Positions 29,766 to 39,688 of a stretch of DNA of 64,000 bases are shown in pieces (the stretch's first letter is position 1; the number at the start of each line of letters is the position of its first letter). The notes under the pieces are model-generated. The model was not told the DNA's origin and ran no database searches. It saw only the letters and a list, made by a program, of their open reading frames with translations. The DNA lies in assembly GCF_003052165.1 (NCBI RefSeq), contig NZ_CP024869.1, forward strand, positions 372,001 to 436,000. The letters are read 5' to 3'. Origin of the DNA: Dietzia sp. JS16-p6b. GTDB taxonomy: Bacteria; Actinomycetota; Actinomycetes; Mycobacteriales; Mycobacteriaceae. A program made the position numbers and the translations under genes.

Positions 29766-30316
29766 CGGAACATCCCCTCGACGGGGATGAGCGGGCGTTG
29801 GTCGAGCGCCGCCCGCTCGGCCGCGCGGACGGCCTCGGCCCGGTTGGCGCCGAGCGGCATGTGCTGGATCTTGTCGTGCAGGGTGATGATCGCGTGCAGG
29901 AGCATCTCGGGCCGTGGGGGGCACCCGGGGAGGTAGATGTCCACGGGGACGACGTGGTCGACGCCCTGGACTATCGCGTAGTTGTTGAACATCCCACCCG
30001 AGGACGCGCACACACCCATCGCCAGCACCCACTTGGGCTCGGCCATCTGGTCGTACACCTGGCGCAGGACCGGGGCCATCTTCTGGCTGACGCGGCCGGC
30101 GACGATCATCAGGTCCGCCTGGCGGGGGGAGGCGCGGAACACCTCGGTCCCGAACCGGGCCAGGTCGTAGCGGCCTCCGCTGGTGGCCATCATCTCGATG
30201 GCGCAGCAGGCCAGTCCGAAGGTGGCGGGCCAGAGCGACCCCTTGCGCATGTATCCGGCGAGTTGCTCGACCGTGGTCAGCAGGAACCCGCTCGGCAGCT
30301 TCTCTTCCAGTCCCAT
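29762..30316 (-). CDS. nuoB: NADH-quinone oxidoreductase subunit B
   Basis: 184 residues. N2 cluster ligands are seen in [19 protein letters not shown] and LPGCPPRPE. It delivers electrons to quinone. ATG giving [10 protein letters not shown] is set by GGGGAGGAG eight bases upstream; the longer open frame overlaps nuoA and is shadow. Confidence 0.95.
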   Translation of the reverse strand: MGLEEKLPSGFLLTTVEQLAGYMRKGSLWPATFGLACCAIEMMATSGGRYDLARFGTEVFRASPRQADLMIVAGRVSQKMAPVLRQVYDQMAEPKWVLAMGVCASSGGMFNNYAIVQGVDHVVPVDIYLPGCPPRPEMLLHAIITLHDKIQHMPLGANRAEAVRAAERAALDQRPLIPVEGMFR

Positions 30317-30339
30317 GATGTCTCCTCCCCCGGCCCCGG

Positions 30340-30699
30340 TCAGTCCCAGCTCAGCCCGCCGCGACGCCACTCGTAGGCGTAGGCGACGGAGACGTTGACG
30401 ACGAACAGGGCCATCGCGGCCAGTCCGAACAGCCCGAGGGTGTCGAAGTGCACGGCCCACGGATAGAGGAAGAGGATCTCGATGCCGAAGATGATGAACA
30501 GCATCGCCGTGAGGTAGTACTTCACCGGGAACCGGCCGCCCCCGACCGGCTGCGGGGTGGGTTGGATGCCGCACTCGTAGGCCTCGACCTTGGACCTGTT
30601 GAACCGGCTCGGCCCGGCCAGTGAGGACGTCAGCGAGGAGAAGACGGCAAAGGCGACGGCGACGGCGCCGAGGACCAGGATGGGTACGTATTCGTTCAT
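30340..30699 (-). CDS. nuoA: NADH-quinone oxidoreductase subunit A
   Basis: 119 residues, three membrane helices with the family motifs [12 protein letters not shown] and [23 protein letters not shown]. First gene of the nuo operon. The 5' leader from the putative start site near 30836 is about 137 bases. Confidence 0.95.
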   Translation of the reverse strand: MNEYVPILVLGAVAVAFAVFSSLTSSLAGPSRFNRSKVEAYECGIQPTPQPVGGGRFPVKYYLTAMLFIIFGIEILFLYPWAVHFDTLGLFGLAAMALFVVNVSVAYAYEWRRGGLSWD

Positions 30700-30838
30700 C
30701 GCGTCACTCCTCGCGCGTTCCTCGAGAAGCCACCTGTGGGTTCACTTCTCCTGCAACCGCATGGGATCGCCGGCGACCGGCTGTGGTGGGGTCACGGCCC
30801 GCCGTCTCCCTGTCGGATCGGGTGTCCCCGACCTCGAC

Positions 30839-30854
30839 TGTGACTCTACTCACA
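30839..30854 (-). promoter_or_regulatory. CRP/GlxR-type site overlapping a candidate nuo promoter
   Basis: TGTGA-CTCTAC-TCACA is a perfect match to the CRP half-sites with 6-base spacing. On the minus strand the centre includes TAGAGT (30848-30843), a plausible -10 for nuoA, so a bound regulator would most likely block or tune it. No convincing -35 is seen. Regulator identity is inferred from the consensus used by actinobacterial Crp/GlxR. Confidence 0.6.
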
Positions 30855-30942
30855 TTGCGTTGACGCGTGTCTGGGGTTTCGACAGACCGGTTTTCGGCGG
30901 TGTGCGGCGGTCGTCCGCGGGGGGCGGTGTCCCCGCCGGCGC

Positions 30943-31347
30943 TCAGTTCGGTGCGAGGAGCGAGGTGACCGTGTCCCGTAGCCGGAGAGGGTCGACCGGG
31001 TGGGGGACCGAGGCGTCCGCCCGGGACCAGTCGGCCAGCCAACGGTCGTCCGCACGTCCGATCAGGACGAGGATCGGCGGGACGTGGTCGAGTTCGTCCC
31101 GCAGTTGCTTGGCCAGTCCCAGCCCGCCGGTGGGGGCGGCCTCGCCGTCGAGGATCACCAGGTCGATGCCGCCCGCGTCCATGGTGTCGACGACGACCGC
31201 CGCCGTGGCCACCTCGAGGTAGTCGAGCCGAGGGAGGTCGGGGTGTGGGCGGGTGCCCAGCGCGGTCATGACGCGGCTGCGGGTGCCGGCGTCGTGGCTG
31301 TAGACGAGCACGCGCAGGGCGACGTCCGGAGCGGTGATCTCGGTCAC
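30943..31347 (-). CDS. Orphan receiver-domain protein (Rv3143-like)
   Basis: 134 residues, a single response-regulator receiver fold without an output domain. The phospho-acceptor-like Asp lies in GGIDLVILDGEA; the acidic pair normally near the N-terminus is reduced to YSHDAG; and a conserved SRADASVPHPVDP segment stands in the position of the usual Lys region. M. tuberculosis has a like gene (Rv3143) in the same place before nuoA. No kinase is nearby. GTG start. Role unknown; a link with complex I control is suggested only by position. Confidence 0.8.
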   Translation of the reverse strand: MTEITAPDVALRVLVYSHDAGTRSRVMTALGTRPHPDLPRLDYLEVATAAVVVDTMDAGGIDLVILDGEAAPTGGLGLAKQLRDELDHVPPILVLIGRADDRWLADWSRADASVPHPVDPLRLRDTVTSLLAPN

Positions 31348-31627
31348 GTTCGCGATGGTACCGAGGGGGGCTTCGCGGCGGGGCGCGAGCGTCGAAGGGC
31401 GGAATCGGGCGCGCCCGATGGGGTGCGCGGGCGGAATGGACCACAGTCGCCGCGTAGCCCGTGCCGACCCGGGCAAAGGGCACGCGCAGAGCGGAGGTGG
31501 CGCGCAGGGCGGAGGTGGTGCGCGTCGACCGGCCAGAGTGGGGGGCGCGCGTCGACCGGTCACGTCTGTGGGCACCGTGAAATGGAAGACGCGGCCCGGG
31601 CTCGAGAGCACCGGGCCGCGTCTGCGG
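31348..31627. other. Intergenic stretch with short direct repeats
   Basis: I see no gene here. It holds two copies of CGCGCAGRGCGGAGGTGG near 31490-31520 and two copies of GCGCGTCGACCGG near 31521 and 31547, and ends in the tRNA terminator described separately. Confidence 0.6.
31587..31623 (-). terminator. Terminator of tRNA-Ser(GGA)
   Basis: Perfect 13-bp stem AGACGCGGCCCGG / CCGGGCCGCGTCT with an 11-base loop, four bases after the tRNA on this strand, followed by TCCATTTC. Best intrinsic-terminator candidate in the window. Confidence 0.8.
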
Positions 31628-31715
31628 CGGAGGATAGGGGATTTGAACCCCTGAGGGGCTATAAACCCCAACCCGCGTTCCAGGCGAGCGCCATAGGCCA
31701 CTAGGCGAATCCTCC
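31628..31715 (-). tRNA. tRNA-Ser(GGA)
   Basis: 88 bases, CCA not encoded. Acceptor stem GGAGGAT pairs with ATCCTCC, discriminator G. The anticodon loop CTGGAAC gives GGA, with a long variable arm and T-loop GGTTCAAAT. Reads UCC and UCU. Confidence 0.95.
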
Positions 31716-31722
31716 GTCGATC

Positions 31723-31752
31723 ACAGTACCCAGCGCGGCCAACCACTGGCAA
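31723..31752 (-). promoter_or_regulatory. Promoter of tRNA-Ser(GGA)
   Basis: On the minus strand TTGCCA, an 18-base spacer, then TACTGT; seven bases separate the -10 from the first base of the tRNA. Confidence 0.65.
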
Positions 31753-31824
31753 ACCATCCGTGAATCGTGGGCTGTCGCCCGGGCGGCGTGCGGTGGCGGA
31801 GGAGGCACGGTTAGACTCGTTTCC

Positions 31825-31910
31825 GGACCCCGCGCGGCGTCCATCCTGTGAACTCCCCCAGGGCCGGAAGGCAGCAAGGGTCAGCGGGCTCTGGCGGGTG
31901 CGCGGGGTCC
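31825..31910 (+). ncRNA. ffs: Signal recognition particle RNA, small (4.5S) type
   Basis: An 11-bp terminal stem (GGACCCCGCGC / GCGCGGGGTCC) closes a hairpin whose apical part is GGCCGGAAGGCAGCAAGGGTCAGC, the Ffh-binding helix 8 with its GGAA tetraloop and asymmetric loop. The RNA pairs with Ffh to target nascent membrane proteins. TAGACT at 31812-31817 is a suitable -10. A protein frame is open across this region but is not real. Confidence 0.92.
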
Positions 31911-31984
31911 CTTCACGTCCGGCACCAGGACCCCTGCGTCGGGGTGCCGAGACCACCGACGATGTCGATCCCCCGGAGGCCACT

Positions 31985-33256
31985 GTGGCGCTGTCCGATC
32001 TCTCCGCCGACGACCTGGCCCGACTCGAATCGGAGTTGTCCTCCGAGTACGACTCCCTCGCCGAGCGCGGTCTCTCCCTGGACCTGACCCGAGGTAAGCC
32101 CTCGCCCGAGCAGTTGGACCTCTCCGAGCGGCTGCTGGCCCTGCCGGGCGAGGGGGACCACACCGCGGGGTCCACCGACGTCCGCAACTACGGCGGCGGT
32201 GCCGGATTGCCGGAGCTCCGCGGGATCATCGCCGAACTCCTGGGGGTGGGCGCCGACCGGGTGATCGCGCAGGACAACGCGAGCCTGTCGATCATGTACG
32301 ACCTGCTGGCGTTCTCGATGCTGTTCGGGACGCCCGATTCCGAGCGACCGTGGAAGGACGAGCCGACGCTCCGGTGGCTCTGCCCGGTGCCCGGATACGA
32401 CCGGCACTTCACCATCACCGAATCCCTCGGTATCGAGATGATCCCGGTGGCGATGGGGGAGGACGGCCCGGACATGGACGAGGTGGAGCATCTCGTCGCG
32501 ACGGACCCGTCGATCAAGGGCATGTGGTGTGTGCCAATCTACTCCAACCCGACCGGCGCCGTATACAGCGACCACACCGTGTCGCGGTTGGCGCGCATGG
32601 TCACGGCCGCCCCGGACTTCCGGGTGATCTGGGACAACGCCTACGTGGTGCACACGCTGACCCCGGATTTCCCCAAGGTGCCCGACGTCGACTCGATCGC
32701 CGCGGAGGCCGGTCACCCCCATCGCTTCCTGCAGGTGTGTTCGACCTCCAAGATCACCTTCGCCGGCGCGGGCGTGTCGTTCCTCTCGGCCTCGACGCCG
32801 AACCTCGACTGGTATCTGCGGCACACCAGGGTCCGGTCGATCGGACCGAACAAGGTGAACCAGCTGGCGCACGCGCGGTTCTTCGGTGACGCCGACGGGG
32901 TCCGCGCCCACATGCAGAAGCACCGGGAGATCGTCGCCCCCAAGTTCGAGGCGGCCGCCGCCGCATTGGGCCGCCGCCTCGGCGACTACGAGGTGGCCCG
33001 CTGGACCAGGCCTGAGGGCGGGTATTTCATCGACCTCGAGGTCCCGGACGGTACCGCCACGGAGACCGTCCGCCTGGCCAAAGCGGTCGGTGTGGCGTTG
33101 ACCCCGGCGGGCTCGGCCTATCCGTACGGGCGGGATCCTGACGACAGGCACATCCGGCTGGCGCCCACGCTCCCGCCGCTGGCCGAGGTGGAGACGGCGA
33201 TGGACGTGGTGGGACTGTGCGCGTTGCTCGCGGCGTGTCGCGACGCGCAGAAGTGA
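31985..33256 (+). CDS. Type-Ic aspartate aminotransferase (Rv3722c-like)
   Basis: 423 residues, PLP fold type I. GTG start is decided by CCGGAGG six bases upstream. Family landmarks: TRGKPSPEQLDLS, the loop DVRNYGGGAGLPELR, CPVPGYDRHF, NPTGAVYS, WDNAYVVH and the PLP-Lys motif STSKITFAGAGVSF. In M. tuberculosis the homologue is the main aspartate aminotransferase and also lies just before dnaX. It links glutamate and oxaloacetate to aspartate. Confidence 0.9.
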   Translation: MALSDLSADDLARLESELSSEYDSLAERGLSLDLTRGKPSPEQLDLSERLLALPGEGDHTAGSTDVRNYGGGAGLPELRGIIAELLGVGADRVIAQDNASLSIMYDLLAFSMLFGTPDSERPWKDEPTLRWLCPVPGYDRHFTITESLGIEMIPVAMGEDGPDMDEVEHLVATDPSIKGMWCVPIYSNPTGAVYSDHTVSRLARMVTAAPDFRVIWDNAYVVHTLTPDFPKVPDVDSIAAEAGHPHRFLQVCSTSKITFAGAGVSFLSASTPNLDWYLRHTRVRSIGPNKVNQLAHARFFGDADGVRAHMQKHREIVAPKFEAAAAALGRRLGDYEVARWTRPEGGYFIDLEVPDGTATETVRLAKAVGVALTPAGSAYPYGRDPDDRHIRLAPTLPPLAEVETAMDVVGLCALLAACRDAQK

Positions 33257-33752
33257 TGTAACACAGCCTGCCGCTTCGTTAATCACCAATCACTGAGATG
33301 CGGACCCGGTGATGCCCCCGTGGGGGTGTCGCCGGGGCCGCTGTCACCAGCGAAAGCGTGGATGCTGTGATCTGTAACACGTTCCCATTACGTGGACCCG
33401 CCGAGAATTTCGGGGGACAGTGCTCTGACGTGCACGAATGGCCCCGAAAGCGCTGTTGAGCAGTAGTCAATTGAGGAAGGTCCTTGATCACCGCAGGTCC
33501 GCGTGGTTGTATTTGACGCGTCCGGACCCCATAAGGGATCGGGCACCGGAGTGCGGCTGAGGGGCTGCGAGGGGCCGGTGCTGTGATCCCGGTCCGGAAC
33601 CGCGCCGCGAGGGTCTGAGGGGGCCCGCACCGCCGCGCGAGGGACGTCGGGAGGGGTCGCGGAGACGCGGCCCCTCCGGTCATTTCGGGATGTCGTCCTC
33701 CCGGACGCAGAGGTCTCGCCTCGTCGTCGTACCCCCTGGGTACCCTCTAGCC
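33257..33752. other. 495-base gap before dnaX with structured elements; possible small RNA
   Basis: No protein gene is supported. TTTCGGGG (33408-33415) pairs with CCCCGAAA (33442-33449) around an inner GTGC/GCAC stem. Further on, GGAGGGGTCGCG-GAGA-CGCGGCCCCTCC (33650-33677) is a 12-bp stem with one G-U pair and a GNRA loop, a likely transcript end. TACCCT at 33741-33746 lies six bases before the dnaX GTG. A small RNA between these points is an inference. Confidence 0.5.
33650..33677 (+). terminator. GNRA-capped hairpin upstream of dnaX
   Basis: Twelve-base-pair GC-rich stem with a GAGA loop, followed by GGTCATTTCGG. It could end a transcript from the gap before dnaX. The T run is weak. Confidence 0.5.
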
Positions 33753-36299
33753 GTGGCCCTCTACCGGAAGTACCGCCCCGCCTCCTTCGCCGAGGTCGTG
33801 GGCCAGGAGCACGTCACCGAGCCGCTCTCCGTGGCATTGTCCTCCGGCCGGATCAACCACGCGTATCTCTTCTCCGGGCCGCGCGGGTGCGGCAAGACCT
33901 CGTCCGCCCGCATCCTCGCCCGGTCGCTGAACTGCGTGGAGGGACCCACCGCGACACCCTGCGGGGAGTGCGACTCCTGCGTGGCGCTCGCGCCCGGGGG
34001 CACGGGCACGCTGGACGTCACCGAGCTCGACGCGGCCAGCCACGGTGGTGTGGACGACACCCGTGACCTGCGTGAGCGGGCGTTCTTCGCACCGGCGTCG
34101 TCGCGGTACCGGGTGCTCATCATCGATGAGGCGCACATGGTCACCAACGCGGGCTTCAACGCGCTGCTCAAGATCGTGGAGGAGCCGCCGGAGCACCTCA
34201 TCTTCATCTTCGCCACCACCGAGCCGGAGAAGGTGCTGCCGACGATCCGTTCACGGACGCACCACTACCCGTTCCGCCTGCTCACGCCCTCGGCGATGCG
34301 TGGACTTCTCGAGCGGGTCTGCGACCAGGAGGGCGTGCGGGTCGAGCCGACCGTCTTCCCGCTGGTCATCCGCGCCGGTGGGGGGTCGCCGCGCGATACG
34401 TTGAGCGTGCTGGACCAGCTGATGGCCGGCGCGGGCGAGGAGGGCATCACCTATTCGCGCGCGGTGAGTCTTCTGGGGGCCACCGAGGCGGCGCTGATCG
34501 ACGACACCGTGGACGCCCTCGCCGCCTCCGACGGTGCGACGCTGTTCCGGACCGTCGACAAGGTCATCGAGGCAGGGCTCGATCCCCGCCGGTTCGCGGC
34601 GGACCTGCTGCAGCGTCTGCGAGATCTCATCATGGTGCAGTCTGTCCCCCAGGCCATCGAGCGCGGCCTCGTCGACGCGCCGGTCGAGCAGGCCGACACC
34701 ATGCGGCGGCAGGCCGAGAACATCGGCCCCGCCACCCTCGCGCGGTGCGCGGACATGGTGCACGAGGGGATGGGGTCGATGCGCGGCGCCACCTCTCCGC
34801 GGCTGCTGCTGGAGATCCTCTGCGCCAAACTGCTGCTGCCGTCGGCCGACGACTCGGTGCTCGCGCTGCTGCAGCGCGTCGAGGCGCTGGAGACCGGTAC
34901 GGCGCGATCGGTCGCCGCCCCGGGTGGCGGGGTCCCCGTCCGGGAGGGGAACCCGGCCGGAGCCGGCGGAGGGCTGGCTGACGACGACGAGGGGCGCGTG
35001 GGATCGGGCGGCCCCGGGCCGCAGCCCTCCACCCAGCCGGAGGGGCGGCCGAAGTTCGTGCGCCGTTCCCAGGCGCAGCCCGCCGAGCCTGCCGCCCGTC
35101 AGGAGGCTCAGGGCTCCACGTCGGGGCCCCGGGCATCCGCGTCGGCGCCGCAGCCGCCCGCGCCGGCGTCGCACGAACGTGGGTCGAAGCCACCCGCGCA
35201 GGAACCCGAGCCGCATCCGCAGGAGCCCGGAACCCGTCCGGTGCAGGCCACTCCCGACGGATCGGCCGTGCCCGCCGAGTCCATCGCCCAGCAACTGGCG
35301 GAGAGTCAGCGGCCGGCCGGTGAGGCCGCGGATACCGGCCCGGAGTCCGCACAGCCGGTCCACGCCGGTCCCGACTCGCCTTCGGCCCACCACGCACCCG
35401 GGTCCGCACCCGTCTCCGCGCCCACGCCCGGGCCCGAACCCGCCTCCGCCGCCGCACCCACTCCCGGGTCCGAACCCGCCCCCACCCCCGAGCCGGTGGC
35501 GGATCCGTGGCGAGAGCCGCCCGCCGAGCCCGGAGATGCCGCGGACCAAGCGAGCGGCCGAGGTCCGGAGCACGCCCGGGACGAGCCTCGGGAGCAGCCA
35601 CGAGCGCAGACCGACGCCGGCACAGGCCGCGCACCGGCGCCTGAACCCGGGCCCCCTGCCGCCCCGGGAATGGAGGCCGAGGACATCCGCCGCGCGTGGC
35701 CGGCTATCCGCGACGCGGTCCGGCGGAGGACCCGCACGGTCGAGGTGATGCTCGCCGGCGCAACCGTCGCAGGGGTCGAGGGCCGGGTCATTCATCTCGT
35801 CCACGACTACGCCCCGCTGGCCAAGCGACTGGCCCAGCCGCACAACGCCACCGCGATCACCGACTCGGTCACCGAGGTGGTGGGTGGGGACTGGACGATC
35901 CGCTGCACCTCGGGCGGAGGGGGTGCCGTGTCCTCGGAGGGCGCCCCGGTCCGCGGGGCCGCCCCGGCTCCGACGGAGGCGCCCGGAAAGCCGCAGCAGG
36001 CCGAGCCCCAGGGGTGGCAGCGTCGGCTGCGTGGAGGAGACCCCGGCCGGGGTGCGGGATCCGGAGGCGCCGCCGACGGTGGAGCGCCCGGGGGCGGGTA
36101 CGACGACATCCCGCCGCCGCCGGAGGAGCCCGAGCCGGAGGCCGGGGAGCCCGACGGCCCGCCGCCACCCCCGGTGAGCGAGGAGGAGATGGTGGACGAG
36201 GCCCGCAGCGGACCCCAGAACCTTGATCACCGGACCGGCGAGGACATCGCGCTCCAGTTGCTCAGGGAGCATCTCGGGGCCCGGCCACTCGAGCGCTGA
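33753..36299 (+). CDS. dnaX: DNA polymerase III subunit gamma/tau
   Basis: 848 residues. AAA+ clamp-loader domain in the first 370 residues: [15 protein letters not shown] (Walker A), CGECDSC zinc module, LIIDEAHM (Walker B), [11 protein letters not shown] (sensor). Residues about 400-650 are a Pro/Ala/Glu-rich linker, then a tau-like domain ([25 protein letters not shown]). No slippery A-rich frameshift signal is seen, so one product is expected. GTG lies at the predicted transcription start, six bases after TACCCT. The open frame extends 21 codons upstream, but YRKYRP is the family's usual start. Confidence 0.93.
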   Translation: MALYRKYRPASFAEVVGQEHVTEPLSVALSSGRINHAYLFSGPRGCGKTSSARILARSLNCVEGPTATPCGECDSCVALAPGGTGTLDVTELDAASHGGVDDTRDLRERAFFAPASSRYRVLIIDEAHMVTNAGFNALLKIVEEPPEHLIFIFATTEPEKVLPTIRSRTHHYPFRLLTPSAMRGLLERVCDQEGVRVEPTVFPLVIRAGGGSPRDTLSVLDQLMAGAGEEGITYSRAVSLLGATEAALIDDTVDALAASDGATLFRTVDKVIEAGLDPRRFAADLLQRLRDLIMVQSVPQAIERGLVDAPVEQADTMRRQAENIGPATLARCADMVHEGMGSMRGATSPRLLLEILCAKLLLPSADDSVLALLQRVEALETGTARSVAAPGGGVPVREGNPAGAGGGLADDDEGRVGSGGPGPQPSTQPEGRPKFVRRSQAQPAEPAARQEAQGSTSGPRASASAPQPPAPASHERGSKPPAQEPEPHPQEPGTRPVQATPDGSAVPAESIAQQLAESQRPAGEAADTGPESAQPVHAGPDSPSAHHAPGSAPVSAPTPGPEPASAAAPTPGSEPAPTPEPVADPWREPPAEPGDAADQASGRGPEHARDEPREQPRAQTDAGTGRAPAPEPGPPAAPGMEAEDIRRAWPAIRDAVRRRTRTVEVMLAGATVAGVEGRVIHLVHDYAPLAKRLAQPHNATAITDSVTEVVGGDWTIRCTSGGGGAVSSEGAPVRGAAPAPTEAPGKPQQAEPQGWQRRLRGGDPGRGAGSGGAADGGAPGGGYDDIPPPPEEPEPEAGEPDGPPPPPVSEEEMVDEARSGPQNLDHRTGEDIALQLLREHLGARPLER

Positions 36300-36412
36300 G
36301 CGGCTCGGCCCGCCGCGCGGCGGGGCACGTTGTCCGAGGGTGCGGTTACCCTGGATCCCGACCGACCGGGGCCGCCCCGGCTCAGATGAGGCACCAGCCG
36401 AAAGGACCCGAC

Positions 36413-36748
36413 ATGCAGCCCGGACCCGACATGAACGCCCTCCTCGAGCAGGCCCAGCAGATGCAGGCCCAGCTCGCCCAGGCGCAGCAGGAGATCGCCG
36501 CGACCACGGTCGACGGTCAGGCCGGTGGCGGTCTCGTCACCGTCACCATGCGCGGCACCGGAGAGGTCACCGGGGTCACCGTGGACCCCAAGGTCGTGGA
36601 CCCCGAGGACATCGAGACGCTGCAGGACCTGCTCGTGGGTGCCTTCGGTGACGCCCACACCAAGGTCCAGCAGCTCGCGGAGTCGCGGCTCGGCCCGCTG
36701 GCCTCCGGTGGTGGCCTCGGCGACATGATGGGTGGCCTGGGCATGTGA
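36413..36748 (+). CDS. YbaB/EbfC nucleoid-associated protein
   Basis: 111 residues. N-terminal coiled coil rich in Gln ([19 protein letters not shown]), then a beta-rich core [20 protein letters not shown] and a Gly/Met-rich tail. It binds DNA as a dimer. The order dnaX-ybaB-recR is conserved widely. AAAGGA seven bases upstream decides the start among three nearby ATGs. Confidence 0.92.
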   Translation: MQPGPDMNALLEQAQQMQAQLAQAQQEIAATTVDGQAGGGLVTVTMRGTGEVTGVTVDPKVVDPEDIETLQDLLVGAFGDAHTKVQQLAESRLGPLASGGGLGDMMGGLGM

Positions 36749-36830
36749 GCCCGGCGGGATCCGGGGAGGTCCGGAACCCGCCTCCCGGTGTCGCAACCGA
36801 CGCCGGCACCAACACAGCACAGGAACGGCG

Positions 36831-37598
36831 ATGTACGAGGGACCAGTCCAGAACCTGATCGATGAGCTCGGCAAACTGCCGGGCGTCGGTCCGAAGTCCG
36901 CGCAGCGGCTGGCCTTCCACCTCCTGCAGGCGGAGCCGGAGTCGGTGGAGCGGCTGCGTTCGGCGCTGCAGGCGGTGGTCGACGGCGTCTCCTACTGCGA
37001 GGTCTGCGGCACCGTGGCGGCGGGCGAACGCTGCCGCATCTGCTCGGACCCGCGACGCGATCCCACTCTCATCTGCGTGGTCGAAGAGCCCAAGGACATC
37101 GAGGCCATCGAGCGCACCCGCGAGTTCCGCGGGCTCTACCACGTGCTCGGTGGCGCGCTCGACCCCCTCAACGGCATCGGCCCCAACGAACTGCGGATCG
37201 CGGGCCTGATGAGGCGGGTCGGTCAGGAGTTCGAGGGCGAGGAGATCGCGGAGATCATCATCGCGACCGACCCCAACACCACCGGCGAGGCCACGTCGAC
37301 ATACCTCGCACGGCTGCTGCGGCCGTTCCCCGAACTCGTGGTGAGCCGCCTGGCCTCGGGCCTGCCCATGGGTGCGGATCTCGAATTCGCGGACGAACTG
37401 ACCCTGGGTAGCGCGTTGTCCGGCCGCCGGATCCTCTCGGGTGGCCCCTCCCAGCCCACGCGGTCAGGGGGCGTGCTCCGTCCGGAACAGACGGAGGCCC
37501 CGGAACGCCAGCCGGAACCCCAGCTGGCCCCCCAGTCGTCGCCCGACCTGTCAGAGGTCGAAGAGCCTCGCGGCGTTACCGTGCCACACCGACCGTAG
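36831..37598 (+). CDS. recR: Recombination protein RecR
   Basis: 255 residues. Helix-hairpin-helix [20 protein letters not shown], zinc finger [16 protein letters not shown], and Toprim domain with [12 protein letters not shown] and [15 protein letters not shown]. With RecF/RecO it loads RecA at gaps. The usual ~200-residue protein ends near GRRIL; the last 55 residues are a Pro/Gln/Glu-rich tail. The final 48 bases overlap the convergent amidohydrolase gene. Confidence 0.94.
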   Translation: MYEGPVQNLIDELGKLPGVGPKSAQRLAFHLLQAEPESVERLRSALQAVVDGVSYCEVCGTVAAGERCRICSDPRRDPTLICVVEEPKDIEAIERTREFRGLYHVLGGALDPLNGIGPNELRIAGLMRRVGQEFEGEEIAEIIIATDPNTTGEATSTYLARLLRPFPELVVSRLASGLPMGADLEFADELTLGSALSGRRILSGGPSQPTRSGGVLRPEQTEAPERQPEPQLAPQSSPDLSEVEEPRGVTVPHRP

Positions 37599-38480
37599 CC
37601 AGTCATCCCCCAACCCGAGGCCCGCGAGCGCGTCGAGTTGGTGCGCGAACGGGTAGGGGATGTTGGGGAAGTCGGTCCCCAGCAGGATCTTGTGCTCCAG
37701 ATCGACGAGCCGCCCGCGCTCGGAGTCGGGGAACGGGGTGATCTCCTCGACGAAGTCGGTGAACGCCATGGTCGTGTCCAGGTAGACGGCGCTGTACCTC
37801 TCCGCCAGGTCCAGGAACTCCGAGTACTCGCCCATGCCCATGTGGGCGATGATCAGTGGCAGGTCCGGGTAACGCTCCAGCACGCCGGCGATCGGTTCCG
37901 GGCCCGTGAAAGGCCCCGCCACGGGGCCGCTGCCGCAGTGGATCACCGTCGGCACCCGCGCCTCGGACAACTGACCCCACACGGGGTCCAGCAGTGGGTC
38001 GCGCGGGTCGTACTCGCCCACCTGGATGTGCGATTTGAACACCCGGGCCCCGGACTCGATGGCGTCCCGAACGTACTCGCCGGCGGCCGGCTCGGGGAAG
38101 AAGGTGGCGGTGTGCAGGCAGTCGGGGTGCCGTGCCGCGAAGTCCGCGGACCACGAGTTGAGCCACGCCGCCATGTCCGCCTTGTGCGGGTACAGCATGG
38201 ATGAGAACGCCAGGACCCCGTAGGACCTCAGGCGCTCGACCCGCTCGTCCTCGGCCTCCCGGTAGGTGATCGGCCACGTCCGCCCGACCTTCGGGCCGGC
38301 GCCGTCGAAGTAGTCCCACACCTTGGCCATCACCCGCTCGGGCATGAAGTGTGTGTGGACGTCGATGATCCCGGGTAGACCCAGCGGCTCCCACAGGGCG
38401 CGCACCTGCGCCGCCTCGTGCGCGGGATCGGGAGGGGTCACGGGCCCGGTGAGGGTGGCGGTGCCGTGGTGGATGCACAT
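37551..38480 (-). CDS. Amidohydrolase family 2 (metal-dependent hydrolase)
   Basis: 309 residues from ATG ([10 protein letters not shown]); an ATG nine codons upstream is possible. TIM-barrel metal-site residues fit PF04909: [42 protein letters not shown] and [13 protein letters not shown]. Family members hydrolyse or decarboxylate cyclic and aromatic acids; the substrate here is not known. It sits at the edge of the catabolic island, same strand as the AraC regulator, convergent with recR and overlapping its end. Confidence 0.82.
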   Translation of the reverse strand: MCIHHGTATLTGPVTPPDPAHEAAQVRALWEPLGLPGIIDVHTHFMPERVMAKVWDYFDGAGPKVGRTWPITYREAEDERVERLRSYGVLAFSSMLYPHKADMAAWLNSWSADFAARHPDCLHTATFFPEPAAGEYVRDAIESGARVFKSHIQVGEYDPRDPLLDPVWGQLSEARVPTVIHCGSGPVAGPFTGPEPIAGVLERYPDLPLIIAHMGMGEYSEFLDLAERYSAVYLDTTMAFTDFVEEITPFPDSERGRLVDLEHKILLGTDFPNIPYPFAHQLDALAGLGLGDDWLRSVWHGNAARLFDL

Positions 38481-38564
38481 GGACCCGAGCGTAGGCCAGT
38501 GCTGCATGGACAATCCGTCCGCAGGCCTCCGGGCTCGCATCTTCTCCGCCGACCGGCTCGACGG

Positions 38565-39563
38565 TCAGACCGGCGCAGGCCTGCCGCTGGCCCGGAACTT
38601 CGAGGGACTGGCCCCGAAGTGGCTGCTGAAAGCGCGACTGAAATGAGCGACGTCGCGGTATCCGACCATGGCCCCGATCTCGGCCACAGTCCGTCCGGAG
38701 TCGAGCAGTAGCCACCGTGCCCGCTTCATCCGTTCCTCGGTGAGGAAGCCACGCGGGGTGAAACCCGTGGGTTCGAACAGTTTGTGGACGTAACGCACGG
38801 ACATTCCCAGTTCGGCGCTGACCTCGGCCAGTCCCCTGCCTGGTAGATGCAGGGTACGGATCAGCTCCTGCTGGACCCTCCGCAGGTCACGTTGGTGAAC
38901 CAGAGCCGTGGGGTTGTGGGTGACGGCGTTCTCGCCGACCGTGGTCGCGAGCAGGTCGAGAACCGTTCCCGCGGTGGCGGCACGTGCCTCCGGGGAGAGC
39001 CCGGGGCTGGTCCGGGAGAGATCGATGAGGAACCGCGAGAGCATTCCACCGAGGCCGGCGTCGGCGCCGTGCGCAATGCCCAGGGAGGCGGTAAGGAGAT
39101 CTTCGGGGAGGCGGGAACCCAGCAGTGCGCGCGGGGTATGGAGGACGAGCTGTTCGAACTCGGTCAGGCCCTCCACGACGAATGGCGCGGCCGCATCGAC
39201 CACGCTGAATGCACCAGCGGAGAGGGTGACCGCACGACCGTGCTGCGAGACGGTCAACCTCCCGCCGACAGCGAGGATTAGCAGCAGGTCGTCGCGGTGG
39301 TCGGTGCCGACCATCGCCGGTGACCGGGTCACCTGGTGTGGATCCGCACGCACCCGGCTGAGGTGTAGGGCGTCCACGTCGCTGCTGACCAGGTCAGCGG
39401 TGAAGCCGGTGTCGTGCCGCGGCCACGCCACGTCCATCTCGCAGAAGGTCGAATCGATCGCCTCCCGCCACTGCGCACGGCCCTCGGCAGCGGATAGCCC
39501 CCGGACGCACACGGTCTGGCCGACGGTGCGCGTCGAGTCAAGTTTTCGTGCATTCGGCGTCAT
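38565..39563 (-). CDS. AraC family regulator, probable GcoR-type activator
   Basis: 332 residues. The N-terminal half is a cupin-like AraC-binding domain (LLLILAVGGRLTVSQHGRAVTLSAGAF); the C-terminal 100 residues carry two helix-turn-helix motifs (LAEVSAELGMSVRYVHKLFE and VAEIGAMVGYRDVAHFSRAF). Start at ATG with GAGGGGGTG just upstream; an in-frame ATG twelve codons earlier is an alternative. It is divergent from the P450 gene with a 125-base gap, the place of an activator of aromatic demethylation. Confidence 0.85.
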   Translation of the reverse strand: MTPNARKLDSTRTVGQTVCVRGLSAAEGRAQWREAIDSTFCEMDVAWPRHDTGFTADLVSSDVDALHLSRVRADPHQVTRSPAMVGTDHRDDLLLILAVGGRLTVSQHGRAVTLSAGAFSVVDAAAPFVVEGLTEFEQLVLHTPRALLGSRLPEDLLTASLGIAHGADAGLGGMLSRFLIDLSRTSPGLSPEARAATAGTVLDLLATTVGENAVTHNPTALVHQRDLRRVQQELIRTLHLPGRGLAEVSAELGMSVRYVHKLFEPTGFTPRGFLTEERMKRARWLLLDSGRTVAEIGAMVGYRDVAHFSRAFSSHFGASPSKFRASGRPAPV

Positions 39564-39688
39564 GGTCACCCCCTCGGAGTCGTCGTTAGTGTTCCACATC
39601 ACATCCCCGGGATCGCAGCGTCGCGGAAGCGGTGCGCGAACTGCCAACCCCGGCCCCGCGCGGAACGACACCCGAAGGAGTGGAACCG

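Noticed and set aside
31760-31984. N-terminal extension of the aspartate aminotransferase
   Set aside because: The open frame runs through the SRP RNA; the GTG with a good ribosome site downstream fits the family length.
33753-36299. Programmed frameshift in dnaX
   Set aside because: No A-rich slippery heptamer is seen; the frame runs uninterrupted to a tau-like C-terminus.
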